Origin: an uncultured Spirochaetia bacterium
GTDB taxonomy: Bacteria > Spirochaetota > Spirochaetia > CAKZLE01
DNA: 64,000 nucleotides
NCBI GenBank assembly: GCA_937125225.1
Contig: CAKZLE010000023.1
Coordinates: forward strand, 1 to 64,000
Direction: 5' to 3'
The notes below the pieces were generated by a model that saw only the letters and a list, made by a program, of their open reading frames with translations, did no database searches and was not told the DNA's origin. Each line of letters opens with the position of its first letter. Position 1 is the first letter of the stretch. Positions 53,478 through 61,475 of this stretch are shown piece after piece. The position numbers were made by a program, and so were the translations under genes.

Positions 53478-53696
53478 TTAGTAGCTCTTCATTGCTTTGA
53501 GTTTTCTCAGCTTCTTCATCTGTTTTCTCTGAAGAGCTTTTTTCTTTCTATTATTGATCGTTGAAGGTTTCTCGAAATATTCTCGTTTCTTCCACTCTCT
53601 AATAATGCCCTCTTTCTCAACCATTCTCTTGAATCGTTTTAGAGACTTCTCTAGAGGTTCGTTTTCGTCAACTTTTACGAAAGCTATAGTAATCAC
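53478..53696 (-). CDS. rpsU: Ribosomal protein bS21
   Basis: A 72-residue basic protein of the small ribosomal subunit: [30 protein letters not shown] and a lysine/arginine-rich tail ([17 protein letters not shown]) are those of bS21. The start is a GTG (53696) closely preceded by GGGAAAGGGGG. It lies 46 bp after recJ on the same strand. Confidence 0.95.
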   Translation of the reverse strand: MITIAFVKVDENEPLEKSLKRFKRMVEKEGIIREWKKREYFEKPSTINNRKKKALQRKQMKKLRKLKAMKSY

Positions 53697-53742
53697 CCCC
53701 TTTCCCTTATGGGAAATACTACTGAAGTACTATCACTGAAAA

Positions 53743-55875
53743 TCAGATGTTTGTCAACAGCTCTGTAGCATCTCGGGAGATATCAAGTACAGTTAATTGC
53801 AGAGACTCCATATTCTTATAATAATTCCTACCGAAACGGAAGATGATATCAACCTGATCTCCTAAAGAGAAATCTGTATTGACTCTTTCACCGGCTCGCC
53901 AGAAGATCGCCGGCCATTTATGTTTTCCATAACTGATGAGCATCTTAACATGTTTCTGTTCACCATTCCCAAGTAGACTCATCTCTTCGATCTTAGCCTT
54001 TCGCAACATGAATTGCAGGGGAGAATGATCAACACCATACGGTTCGAACCGTTCCACCACCTTTATGAGGTCCGGGGTCATATATTTGACTGGTAATTCT
54101 GCATCAATATAATAGGAGCCCTCATCGATCGTTGAATCGAGTTCACTAGCAGCCTCATCCACTCTGATCATATACTCATCAAGATTACTTTCAATGAGAC
54201 TGAACCCACCTGCACACTGGTGACCACCGTGATCGAGGAGTATATCATCGAAAAGATTCAAGAAGTTCTTGATATGCATCGATTTATCACTACGCATAGA
54301 ACCTACGAGATTACCCTCTAGCTGTGCAATGACCATTGCAGGAACTTTAAAGAGATTCATCAGTCTAGCGGCCATGATACCGGTGATCCCTCTACTCATC
54401 TTCTTATCATAGACGATGACGATCTTATGCTCATGCTCTTCAAAGCTCTTCTTAGCTTTAGGAAGTATTCTGTTCCAGGACTCATCCCCCATTTTCTTTC
54501 TTCGTTTATTCAGTTGAACGAGCTCTGTAGAGAGTCGTTCTTGCTCTTCTCTTTCACTACTGACTAACATCTTCACCGCAATATCAGGAACACCGAGTCT
54601 TCCTGCTGCATTGAAGATTGGTGATATCTGCCAGCCGATATTGACTGTAGAGATTCTCTTGCCTGCCAGATTGAGCATATAAAGGAAGGTGTTGAGAGAT
54701 TTTCGCTTTCCTCGAGCTATAGCTTCGAGGCCTCTTTTCACAAGAATACGATTCTCACCTTTCATAGGCATAAGATCTGCGACCGTCCCTATAGCGACGA
54801 GATCGAGATTATCTTCATATTCCGATGAGATTCCTGGATGCGATTTCAAAACAAAGGAGTTGAACAGTCTCACAAGAGCATCAATCTCTCCTAATCCCTG
54901 CTGGCTATACCGCAGAGCCTTACTTTTCTGTTGCAATCTAACCAGACTCTTACCCCTGATCGCGGGAAATAGATCATAGACTTGTGGAGCAAAATCCATC
55001 AGATGAATATCAGCCTTGCCACCGAAAGCATGTTGGAGCATCCTTTTCTCAAGAGGTTCATCGAACACCAGGATCTGTTTCCCAATGAGAAATTCGAATA
55101 ATCTGGACTGCTCAGGCATGAGTACACCTGCGACGACCTCTTCAGTGATCCTGTCTATCTCGACAAGATTCTCCAATTTAATGGCATCGATGATGGTTGT
55201 CTGGTTTCCAGGGCGGGCATGAAGTAGGATGACCTCCTCTTTATAGAAGTTGGTCTTACTGAATTCAAGGGCCCAGATAAACTTTGCGACTACCCCACAA
55301 CCTGCTAGGTCCGGAAAGGGATAACCACTGCCATCCATCTTTGGATCTATGATAGCTATGGCCCCCGGAAGTCTATCTCCCGGGATATGGTGGTCCATGA
55401 TGATCGAATCAATCGAATTCTGTGTAGCGAAAGCCACCTCTTGCGTTGAGGATATACCACAGTCAACGGTGATCAATAGAGTCACATCATCTTCGATGAG
55501 TCTCTTCACCCCGTCCATAGTCAGGCCGTAGGGTTCGTCTTCCATCGGTAGTTTCCAGTCAACATCGATACCTATCCCCTTGAGAGCCTCGTAAAGAAGG
55601 ACTGTTGAAGTCATACCATCAACATCTCTATCTCCGAATATTCGAACCTTCTCCCCATCAGTCTTTGCCTCGAGTATCCGGTCTACCGCAATCTCCATAT
55701 CCTCGAAGAGAAAGGGATTGTGTAGATATGAGATCTCATCCTCTAGATAGAATCTGTACTGGTCCTGTGAGACCTCTCTCCGTTCGAGGATAGAGGCAGT
55801 GAGTAGATCGATCTGAAATTGATCATGAGTCATTCTGATTTTTTCACCATCGATCGGGCGTTTTTCCCATTTCAT
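53743..55875 (-). CDS. recJ: Single-stranded-DNA exonuclease RecJ
   Basis: A 710-residue DHH-family 5'-3' exonuclease used in recombination and repair. Phosphoesterase motifs: GDRDVDGMTS near residue 67, LLITVDCGIS near 120, IMDHHIPG near 142; the DHHA1 part has DHGGHQCAGGFS near 550. Somewhat longer than the usual 560-600 residues because of extra sequence between the two halves. Its ATG overlaps the thpR stop by 4 nt, giving an operon recO, thpR, recJ. Confidence 0.93.
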   Translation of the reverse strand: MKWEKRPIDGEKIRMTHDQFQIDLLTASILERREVSQDQYRFYLEDEISYLHNPFLFEDMEIAVDRILEAKTDGEKVRIFGDRDVDGMTSTVLLYEALKGIGIDVDWKLPMEDEPYGLTMDGVKRLIEDDVTLLITVDCGISSTQEVAFATQNSIDSIIMDHHIPGDRLPGAIAIIDPKMDGSGYPFPDLAGCGVVAKFIWALEFSKTNFYKEEVILLHARPGNQTTIIDAIKLENLVEIDRITEEVVAGVLMPEQSRLFEFLIGKQILVFDEPLEKRMLQHAFGGKADIHLMDFAPQVYDLFPAIRGKSLVRLQQKSKALRYSQQGLGEIDALVRLFNSFVLKSHPGISSEYEDNLDLVAIGTVADLMPMKGENRILVKRGLEAIARGKRKSLNTFLYMLNLAGKRISTVNIGWQISPIFNAAGRLGVPDIAVKMLVSSEREEQERLSTELVQLNKRRKKMGDESWNRILPKAKKSFEEHEHKIVIVYDKKMSRGITGIMAARLMNLFKVPAMVIAQLEGNLVGSMRSDKSMHIKNFLNLFDDILLDHGGHQCAGGFSLIESNLDEYMIRVDEAASELDSTIDEGSYYIDAELPVKYMTPDLIKVVERFEPYGVDHSPLQFMLRKAKIEEMSLLGNGEQKHVKMLISYGKHKWPAIFWRAGERVNTDFSLGDQVDIIFRFGRNYYKNMESLQLTVLDISRDATELLTNI

Positions 55876-56417
55876 TTGTGCAACCTTATTGATCGTAGCC
55901 TCTCATAACGAGCACCACTGCGTTCCAGATGAGAACGAAATAATACGATTTCTTCTGGAATGAATCTTATATCTATTAAAGGCCCCAAAGATCTGACAAG
56001 CTTGCCGCGATCGATAGAAGTCCCTTTCCTTACCCTAGCTACTGTCAGATGAGGGATGGACTTCCCCATCCTCCCGGTGACCCCAAGACCTGTTCTCAGC
56101 TCTTTGGCAATCCTGATCATCTGTTCTTTTCCCTCAATGACCGGAGTCACGATTGTTCTTGGTGCTGCACCCGAGGGGAAGGTGATCACGCCCTTACAGT
56201 GGACTGAACTCACAAGGTGATCATGCATCACATGATCGAATCGTTCAAACAGTCCTGGTAGTTCCTGCGCCTCTCGCTCTCCGAGAAACGCAAGAGTGAT
56301 ATGATACTGTGTTTGTGGTACACAGAAGATACCATGCCTATCCAAGGAAGGCATGATCTTACCATGGAGAGTCGTACCAAATTCCCTTGGAGCAGGTATC
56401 CCGATGAACAATCTCAT
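55872..56417 (-). CDS. thpR: RNA 2',3'-cyclic phosphodiesterase (2'-5' RNA ligase family)
   Basis: A 181-residue 2H phosphoesterase: MRLFIGIPAP at the start and two HxT/S motifs, QYHITLAFLGE near residue 42 and IPHLTVARVR near 128. Members open 2',3'-cyclic phosphates on RNA ends. Overlaps recO and recJ by 4 nt on each side (ATGA), so it is translationally coupled to two DNA-repair genes. Confidence 0.9.
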   Translation of the reverse strand: MRLFIGIPAPREFGTTLHGKIMPSLDRHGIFCVPQTQYHITLAFLGEREAQELPGLFERFDHVMHDHLVSSVHCKGVITFPSGAAPRTIVTPVIEGKEQMIRIAKELRTGLGVTGRMGKSIPHLTVARVRKGTSIDRGKLVRSLGPLIDIRFIPEEIVLFRSHLERSGARYERLRSIRLHK

Positions 56418-57160
56418 AACATCCCACTTTTCAATGTTTTAAGGTATCCATCAGTAAGACTATCAATATAATGAAGCAGTGTATTCTTCAGCTGTTGAGT
56501 CTGATCACTGTTCAACTTCACCTTTACAGCCCTGTCGACTGACAGTGTCTCAGTATACGATAAATATCGCCTCTGAACAAACCCTATTCTCACAGAATCG
56601 TTCTGTGCAGGATAACAACTACTACACCATAGCCCATGCTCATTGAGATGAATCCAACTCGGCTGTTTCTCGAATGGTGTCCCACAGGATGCACATTCAA
56701 GGAGGTCTGGTTTCAGTCCGAACATATCCAACAAGCGCCAACACCCCTGTATCAGAAGATATTCATGATCGATGTCTTGTTCCAAAAGATCTAGTAGAGT
56801 CGTTATGAGTTCATATAACCTTTGATTATCACCTCCACTGCTAAAACTCTTCAATACGACCTCAGCGAAGAAGGATGCAGTGTAGAGTTTAACAATATCG
56901 GATTGCAGATACTCTCTAAATGCTACTGGACGAACATCCTCTATCTTGTATTGATCCTTTACTGGATTATGATAGAGGAAGAACCTTCCCGATATAAAGG
57001 GACTGACAAGCCCTGTTAGTTTACCACTGCCCTTTCTCGATCCAAAGGCCGCAGCTCTGATGATCCCGAGTTCAGGAGAGAACAGTACGATGATCCGATG
57101 TGTATCTCCCATTCTCGTACTTTTGAGAATGAGGGCATCACTCTGAAGGTGTCTTGTCAT
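56414..57160 (-). CDS. recO: DNA repair protein RecO
   Basis: A 248-residue recombination mediator. N-terminal OB fold (SDALILKSTRMGDTHRIIVLFSPELG) and a C-terminal zinc finger with two CxxC pairs (LECASCGTPF near residue 155 and LWCSSCYP near 178), all four cysteines present. Works with RecR in RecF-pathway gap repair and annealing. No clear Shine-Dalgarno; 7 bp after the preceding gene. Confidence 0.94.
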   Translation of the reverse strand: MTRHLQSDALILKSTRMGDTHRIIVLFSPELGIIRAAAFGSRKGSGKLTGLVSPFISGRFFLYHNPVKDQYKIEDVRPVAFREYLQSDIVKLYTASFFAEVVLKSFSSGGDNQRLYELITTLLDLLEQDIDHEYLLIQGCWRLLDMFGLKPDLLECASCGTPFEKQPSWIHLNEHGLWCSSCYPAQNDSVRIGFVQRRYLSYTETLSVDRAVKVKLNSDQTQQLKNTLLHYIDSLTDGYLKTLKSGML

Positions 57161-57166
57161 AGGGAG

Positions 57167-57604
57167 CTAGGCGTCAATTCTCAGATGTGAATACTCAGTC
57201 ACCACTGATTCAAGGAGTGTAACAGCTTTTTGTACTACAGCTATACACCCATCTTGCTCATCGGCGTAGAGATCTTTCAACACAAGACAGTTCGTCGAGC
57301 TATGGCTCTTCTCAAACTGTTCCATCATAGTAGCGCCTATCACCTTGATGTGCTGTTCTCCCTCGTGGGCACGTTCTTCAACAAAAAGATACCCAAGCGC
57401 CATCATGGCACCTGAGACAGCACCACAGACATTACCTGTTGTCATCCCGCCTCCGAAAGCTGCAGAAAGTTTCAGAGTCGTAGGGTCGATCCCCATACCA
57501 TAGAAATCATTAGCGGCACAGATCACCGATTCTGCACAGTTGTAGTCCTTTTCGCGATAATAATATTCGGCTATCTCAACCATAGTCTTATTTTCTTCAT
57601 TCAT
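57167..57604 (-). CDS. C_GCAxxG_C_C family protein
   Basis: A 145-residue small redox-type protein. YNCAESVICA near residue 20, AAFGGGMTTGNVCGAVSGAMMALG near 45-68 and a later Cys in TNCLVLKDL match the C_GCAxxG_C_C family, whose conserved cysteines are thought to bind metal or form a redox centre; biochemical role unknown. ATG 57604 has AAGGA 7-8 nt upstream; ATG 57610 and a TTG at 57619 are alternatives. Directly upstream of recO. Confidence 0.85.
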   Translation of the reverse strand: MNEENKTMVEIAEYYYREKDYNCAESVICAANDFYGMGIDPTTLKLSAAFGGGMTTGNVCGAVSGAMMALGYLFVEERAHEGEQHIKVIGATMMEQFEKSHSSTNCLVLKDLYADEQDGCIAVVQKAVTLLESVVTEYSHLRIDA

Positions 57605-57647
57605 CTTCATGTCCTTCAAAATAGTTGTTCAATCAGTAATAGTCAAT

Positions 57648-58001
57648 CTACCTCAAAGCAGCATCAACCGCTTTCAGGATCATAAGAGAGCTGTAGGTAG
57701 CACTGGAAATCGTATCAACCTCTAGGGATTGCTTCAACAAAATATCCTCTATGATGAATTCGGCCTCATCGCCCTGACCATTCTTATGTTCTAAAAGATC
57801 GATCCTTGTAATCAGATGATCTGTGACAAAGACATCCACTGTTACTGAGATAGCGATAGTACCCGCTTCACCACGATAGATCCCATCGGCAACCTTTCTC
57901 AGATCACCGACAGAGAACTCTTCGTTCTTCAGAGCCACAAGGTCCCTTTCTATGGACCTGATGACTCGTGGGAGGATGATTACTGAGGCTAATATGATCA
58001 C
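57648..58001 (-). CDS. FMN-binding-domain protein with membrane anchor
   Basis: A small FMN_bind-type protein: GIYRGEAGTIAISVTVDVFV, then VDTISSATYSSLMILKAVDAAL, in which the flavinylation-type motif (S-[GA]-A-T-x-[ST]) appears as SSATYS. The GTG at 58001 gives 117 residues, but the frame remains open upstream through a full membrane helix (RRRHKIILILVSIIIV) to within 3 nt of the preceding stop, with no ATG, GTG or TTG there. The true start may be a rare codon such as ATC at 58055, preceded by GAAGGGG. Confidence 0.72.
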   Translation of the reverse strand: MIILASVIILPRVIRSIERDLVALKNEEFSVGDLRKVADGIYRGEAGTIAISVTVDVFVTDHLITRIDLLEHKNGQGDEAEFIIEDILLKQSLEVDTISSATYSSLMILKAVDAALR

Positions 58002-58057
58002 AATGATGATCGATACTAAGATAAGAATAATCTTATGTCTTCGCCTTAAGTTGATAC

Positions 58058-59068
58058 CTACCCCTTCAAGGAGGCAATACGCCTTCTCAGTCGAATCATC
58101 TTTCGCAGTCTCGTCTTTGTCGACTTCAATCGCTTCGAACTCTTTGGTGATTCTTCTGATTTGAGGCTCCGAAATCGCTCTTTATCTGTATCGATTCGTT
58201 TGATGAGTATCTCATCGAGATTATCGATAGTCTCCAGTCTTTTCTTCAAACTTCTTGCGCTTCCTGCCATCTTTCCCTTAGGATCACTCTTTGTAAGAGA
58301 TCTCACCTTCCTTGATCCAGAATGTTTTCTCCATATAGCGACCTGTACTCTACCCGCTAAAGAGAATCGCCAGAGACAGAATCCAATGAAGATGAGAAAT
58401 AGAGCCAGAACTAACAATATGTTCCTGAGATTCCAGAATTGATCTCTTCCATACAGTCTGTAACCTTTTACGAATAGATCATCAAGAGTTCCCCCCTCAG
58501 CGATCAATACATCAAAAGAGGTTTGAGAGATAATAAAATCCTTGAGCTTACCAGTATCTGTATCCAGTTGGACTATCGTTGCTTCCCCCTCTTTGACCTT
58601 GACTTCCCAGGAGAAGGATCCCGATCTAAGTTCATGAACCCCTTTCGTCAGGGAGATCACCTTCGGGGCGATATCAGCGACAGCATCAATCGAGAATACA
58701 AGACCAGAAGTCTTTCCTGTCACAAGGAGTATTCCAGGTCTTGGAGTAGCGGAGAGTTTTCTGACCTGCGGACTATAGAGAGAGGAGACCTCATTCAAAG
58801 AGAGGAGAACTTCTGCACGCTCTCCCTGTGAGATTCTCACTGGCTGATCGATCTGTTGGTAACCCTCTACATAGGCCTGGAGACGATGTATTCCCTCTGA
58901 GAGCCATACGGTCATACCCTGTTCGAAGGATAAGGACTGCTGATCGATTCTAAGATCCCATTCTACTGTAGAATCCTCACTCATGATTTGTAGCACCCCG
59001 TCTGCAAAGACAGAACAGGTGATAAGAGTGAATAGTAATAGCAATAGTGCCCGTCGTAGAATTCTCAT
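58058..59068 (-). CDS. PEGA-like membrane-anchored protein
   Basis: A 336-residue protein: signal peptide MRILRRALLLLLFTLITCSVFA, two or more PEGA-like beta repeats (VWLSEGIHRLQAYVEGYQQ, ISLTKGVHELRSGSFSWEVKVKEGEA), a transmembrane helix near residue 220 (ILLVLALFLIFIGFCLWRF) and a very basic cytoplasmic tail (KRLKSTKTRLRKMIRLRRR). The topology suggests it links the envelope to a cytoplasmic, possibly nucleic-acid or acidic, partner. PEGA proteins are often surface or periplasmic scaffolds. Ends right before the FMN-binding gene. Confidence 0.75.
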   Translation of the reverse strand: MRILRRALLLLLFTLITCSVFADGVLQIMSEDSTVEWDLRIDQQSLSFEQGMTVWLSEGIHRLQAYVEGYQQIDQPVRISQGERAEVLLSLNEVSSLYSPQVRKLSATPRPGILLVTGKTSGLVFSIDAVADIAPKVISLTKGVHELRSGSFSWEVKVKEGEATIVQLDTDTGKLKDFIISQTSFDVLIAEGGTLDDLFVKGYRLYGRDQFWNLRNILLVLALFLIFIGFCLWRFSLAGRVQVAIWRKHSGSRKVRSLTKSDPKGKMAGSARSLKKRLETIDNLDEILIKRIDTDKERFRSLKSEESPKSSKRLKSTKTRLRKMIRLRRRIASLKG

Positions 59069-59183
59069 GCATCCTATTTTATATCTTACACAGTATGTTC
59101 ACAACTAGTTTTTATGATATTAATATGCAAAACATCTTGACTTCAACTCTAAAAGAACTCATAAAGCTAAGGGGGGGGATATC

Positions 59184-59678
59184 ATGGAAAAGAAAATTCA
59201 TATCATCGCATCAGGCGGTACATTCGATAAACAGTATGACGAACTCAAAGGAGAACTGACCTTCAAGGATTCACATCTTCCGGAAATCATGAAGAGAGTA
59301 CGTTGCACGGTCCCCTATGATCTGACCTTTCTTCCTCTCAAAGATAGCCTGAATATGGATGATCACGATAGGAATTCCCTACTAGAGGCCTGCAAATCAA
59401 GTGATTCTGATCGAATCATCATCATTCATGGTACAGATACCATGGATCTCACAGCTCAAGTGATTGGTACTCAAACTATCGCTAAGACGATCATACTCAC
59501 GGGTGCGATGGTTCCTTACAGCGTTATGGGTTCGGATGCGATCTTCAACCTCGGTACAGCCATCAGTTATGCCCAGACACAGGATACTGGGACCTTCATC
59601 AGCATGAACGGCAGATGCTTTCCCTGGAATAATGTGAAGAAGAATCGAGAAAAAGGACTCTTCGAATATCTCAGATAG
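59184..59678 (+). CDS. Single-domain asparaginase (N-terminal domain only)
   Basis: A 164-residue protein equal to the N-terminal domain of L-asparaginase: IIASGGTFDK at residue 6 (catalytic Thr region), IIIHGTDTMDLTA near 90 (second Thr-Asp pair) and TGAMVPYS, SDAIFNLGTA near 112-130. The C-terminal domain of ordinary 330-residue asparaginases is missing and no matching downstream frame exists, so this is a short family form, not a frameshift. It may release ammonia from asparagine or act on another amide. GGGGGG precedes the ATG. Next to the nitrogen regulon. Confidence 0.85.
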   Translation: MEKKIHIIASGGTFDKQYDELKGELTFKDSHLPEIMKRVRCTVPYDLTFLPLKDSLNMDDHDRNSLLEACKSSDSDRIIIIHGTDTMDLTAQVIGTQTIAKTIILTGAMVPYSVMGSDAIFNLGTAISYAQTQDTGTFISMNGRCFPWNNVKKNREKGLFEYLR

Positions 59679-59699
59679 TATTTCTTAAGGTCTTGAATT

Positions 59700-59723
59700 A
59701 TATCCTACAATTTTGTAGGATAT
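59700..59723 (+). promoter_or_regulatory. Palindromic operator at the start of the NifA-type gene
   Basis: ATATCCTACAA-TT-TTGTAGGATAT, a perfect inverted repeat with 11-bp arms, centred at 59711.5 and ending 3 nt before the ATG, so it covers the ribosome binding site and probably the start point (a TTGAAT with 17-nt spacing to TAGGAT overlaps it). Its core CCTACA-N4-TGTAGG recurs upstream of amtB and glnN. Confidence 0.7.
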
Positions 59724-59726
59724 GGT

Positions 59727-61262
59727 ATGACAAATGCAAATGGACTGCAGGTATTATATGAAATAAGTAAGATTCTTGATGAGACTGAAGACTTCAAGAA
59801 AATATTAACCCCCATTCTCAACTCTCTAGCACAACACTCTCCCGTCATTCGGGGTTCGATCACCCTTCTCAACAGAGATACTGATCAGATCGTCATCGAG
59901 TCAGCTTATGGACTTACCGATGCCCAGAAACGTCGAGGACGATATCAGATTGGTGAGGGAATCACCGGGAGGGTCGTTCAATCAGGACAACCAGTCGTGA
60001 TTCCAGACATAGCAAAGACCGAGACCTATATCAATAAGACTGGTGCAGAGACGAAGGCGATACAGGAAGAGCGACTGGTCTCTTTCATCTGTGTTCCCAT
60101 CATCAGTGACATCGAGACGGTAGGTACGCTGAACATCTCGATCGTTAATCTCTCAAGTGATGATCTTAATGAGTATTTCAAGCTCTTATCAGTAATTGCA
60201 TCGATGATAGCAAGAGCTGCGAAGGTACGTCAGGAACTTAGGGAAGATAAAGAACGGCTCATCGCAGAGAATGACAGATTGAAACGAGAACTCAAGGAAC
60301 GTTATCAACCGGCGAATATCATAGGGAAGTCTCAAAGTATGCAAGAGGTCTTCGACCTGATCTCTCATGTAAGCACTAGTGAAGCCACAGTGCTCATCAG
60401 AGGTGAGAGTGGTACGGGTAAGGAACTCGTTGCTCATGAAATACACTACAACTCTTTGAGAGCAGGAATGCCCTTCATCAAGGTAAACTGTGCAGCCCTT
60501 CCTGAGAGTATCATCGAGAGTGAACTCTTCGGACATGAGAAAGGAGCCTTCACAGGGGCTCATACACTCCGGAAAGGACGATTCGAACTTGCAGATAAGG
60601 GCACGCTCTTCCTTGATGAGATCGGGGAACTCTCTCCACAGATGCAGGTAAAACTGCTGAGAGCCATACAGGAACAGGAATTCGAGCGTGTCGGAGGCAT
60701 CAAGACCCTTCGTGTGAATGTCCGTTTAATTGCAGCTACCAACAGGAATCTAGAAGAGGAGATAGTAAATGGAACCTTTAGAGAGGATCTCTATTATCGA
60801 CTCAATGTCTTCCCCATCCATATACCACCGGTAAGAGAACGAAAGAGCGATATCATGCTCCTATGTGACCATTTCATCGAGAAATACAACAAGAAGAACC
60901 ACCGGAAGATCAAACGTATCACAAGTTCAGCAATAGACTTACTCGTGATGTATCACTGGCCGGGAAATGTACGAGAACTCGAGAACTGTATCGAACGATC
61001 GGTATTAGTCAGTATGGATGATGTCATACATGCCTATCACCTGCCCCCCTCTCTTCAATCTGCAGAATCATCGAACACCCAGTTCGATTCTACTTTGAAA
61101 TCTGCAGTCGAGGAGCTTGAGCGAGAGCTTATAGCAGATTCATTGAAGAATGCGAGAGGAAACAGAGCGAAAGCGGCTAGGAATCTCGGAATCACTGAAA
61201 GGATCATGGGTTTGAGATTAGAAAAATATCACATCGAGGCAGAGCGATACAAAAGACAATAA
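59727..61262 (+). CDS. NifA-type sigma-54-dependent activator
   Basis: A 511-residue enhancer-binding protein. Residues about 5-160 form a GAF sensor domain with [22 protein letters not shown], typical of NifA. The AAA+ domain has Walker A GESGTGKE near residue 226, the sigma-54-contacting GAFTGA near 273, LFLDEIGE, and the arginine-finger region [12 protein letters not shown]. The Fis-type helix-turn-helix is at 475-505 ([23 protein letters not shown]), very NifA-like. Followed by terminator, then amtB-glnB-glnN with two sigma-54 promoters. No nif structural genes are here, so the inferred role is activation of ammonium uptake and assimilation. Likely self-regulated through the operator on its start. 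Confidence 0.92.
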   Translation: MTNANGLQVLYEISKILDETEDFKKILTPILNSLAQHSPVIRGSITLLNRDTDQIVIESAYGLTDAQKRRGRYQIGEGITGRVVQSGQPVVIPDIAKTETYINKTGAETKAIQEERLVSFICVPIISDIETVGTLNISIVNLSSDDLNEYFKLLSVIASMIARAAKVRQELREDKERLIAENDRLKRELKERYQPANIIGKSQSMQEVFDLISHVSTSEATVLIRGESGTGKELVAHEIHYNSLRAGMPFIKVNCAALPESIIESELFGHEKGAFTGAHTLRKGRFELADKGTLFLDEIGELSPQMQVKLLRAIQEQEFERVGGIKTLRVNVRLIAATNRNLEEEIVNGTFREDLYYRLNVFPIHIPPVRERKSDIMLLCDHFIEKYNKKNHRKIKRITSSAIDLLVMYHWPGNVRELENCIERSVLVSMDDVIHAYHLPPSLQSAESSNTQFDSTLKSAVEELERELIADSLKNARGNRAKAARNLGITERIMGLRLEKYHIEAERYKRQ

Positions 61263-61263
61263 T

Positions 61264-61309
61264 CATACATATTTGTAGGCAACAACACTTGTACCTACAA
61301 ATATGTAGC
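61264..61309 (+). promoter_or_regulatory. Paired upstream activating sites for amtB
   Basis: Two copies of the palindrome TACA-N4-TGTA: CATACATATTTGTAGG (centre 61271.5) and CCTACAAATATGTAGC (centre 61301.5), 30 bp apart, about three helical turns. Together they make a larger inverted repeat (ACATATTTGTAGG / CCTACAAATATGT, perfect 13-bp arms). They lie about 125-155 bp before the sigma-54 promoter at 61424, in the range of enhancer sites. Confidence 0.75.
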
Positions 61310-61322
61310 AAATGAAATACAC

Positions 61323-61354
61323 AAAGGTATAGAGAATCATCTATACCTTTTTTT
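61323..61354 (+). terminator. Terminator of the NifA-type gene
   Basis: Perfect 11-bp stem AAAGGTATAGA / TCTATACCTTT with a 6-nt loop followed by TTTT. It lies between the activating sites and the amtB promoter. Confidence 0.93.
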
Positions 61355-61422
61355 AATATTTAATTTATAAACACATACACAACAACATATTAGAAACCTA
61401 CCTGTGACATATATCCTCAAGT

Positions 61423-61437
61423 TGGCACGTTTTCTGC
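61423..61437 (+). promoter_or_regulatory. Sigma-54 promoter of amtB-glnB
   Basis: TTGGCACG-TTTT-CTGC: GG (61424-61425) and GC (61436-61437) separated by exactly 10 nt, close to the consensus TGGCACG-N4-TTGC. Transcription would start near 61449, leaving a leader of about 27 nt to the amtB ATG. Confidence 0.92.
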
Positions 61438-61475
61438 TTTATGAGAGGCAACACACAAACACACAGGAGATGTAT

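Noticed and set aside
59727-61262. Evidence for a nitrogen-fixation (nif) cluster because of the NifA-type gene
   Set aside because: No nifHDK or other nif gene is in the window; the adjacent targets are ammonium-assimilation genes.
61404-61475. Upstream extension of amtB
   Set aside because: Contains the sigma-54 promoter; AGGAG and the signal-like helix place the start at 61476.
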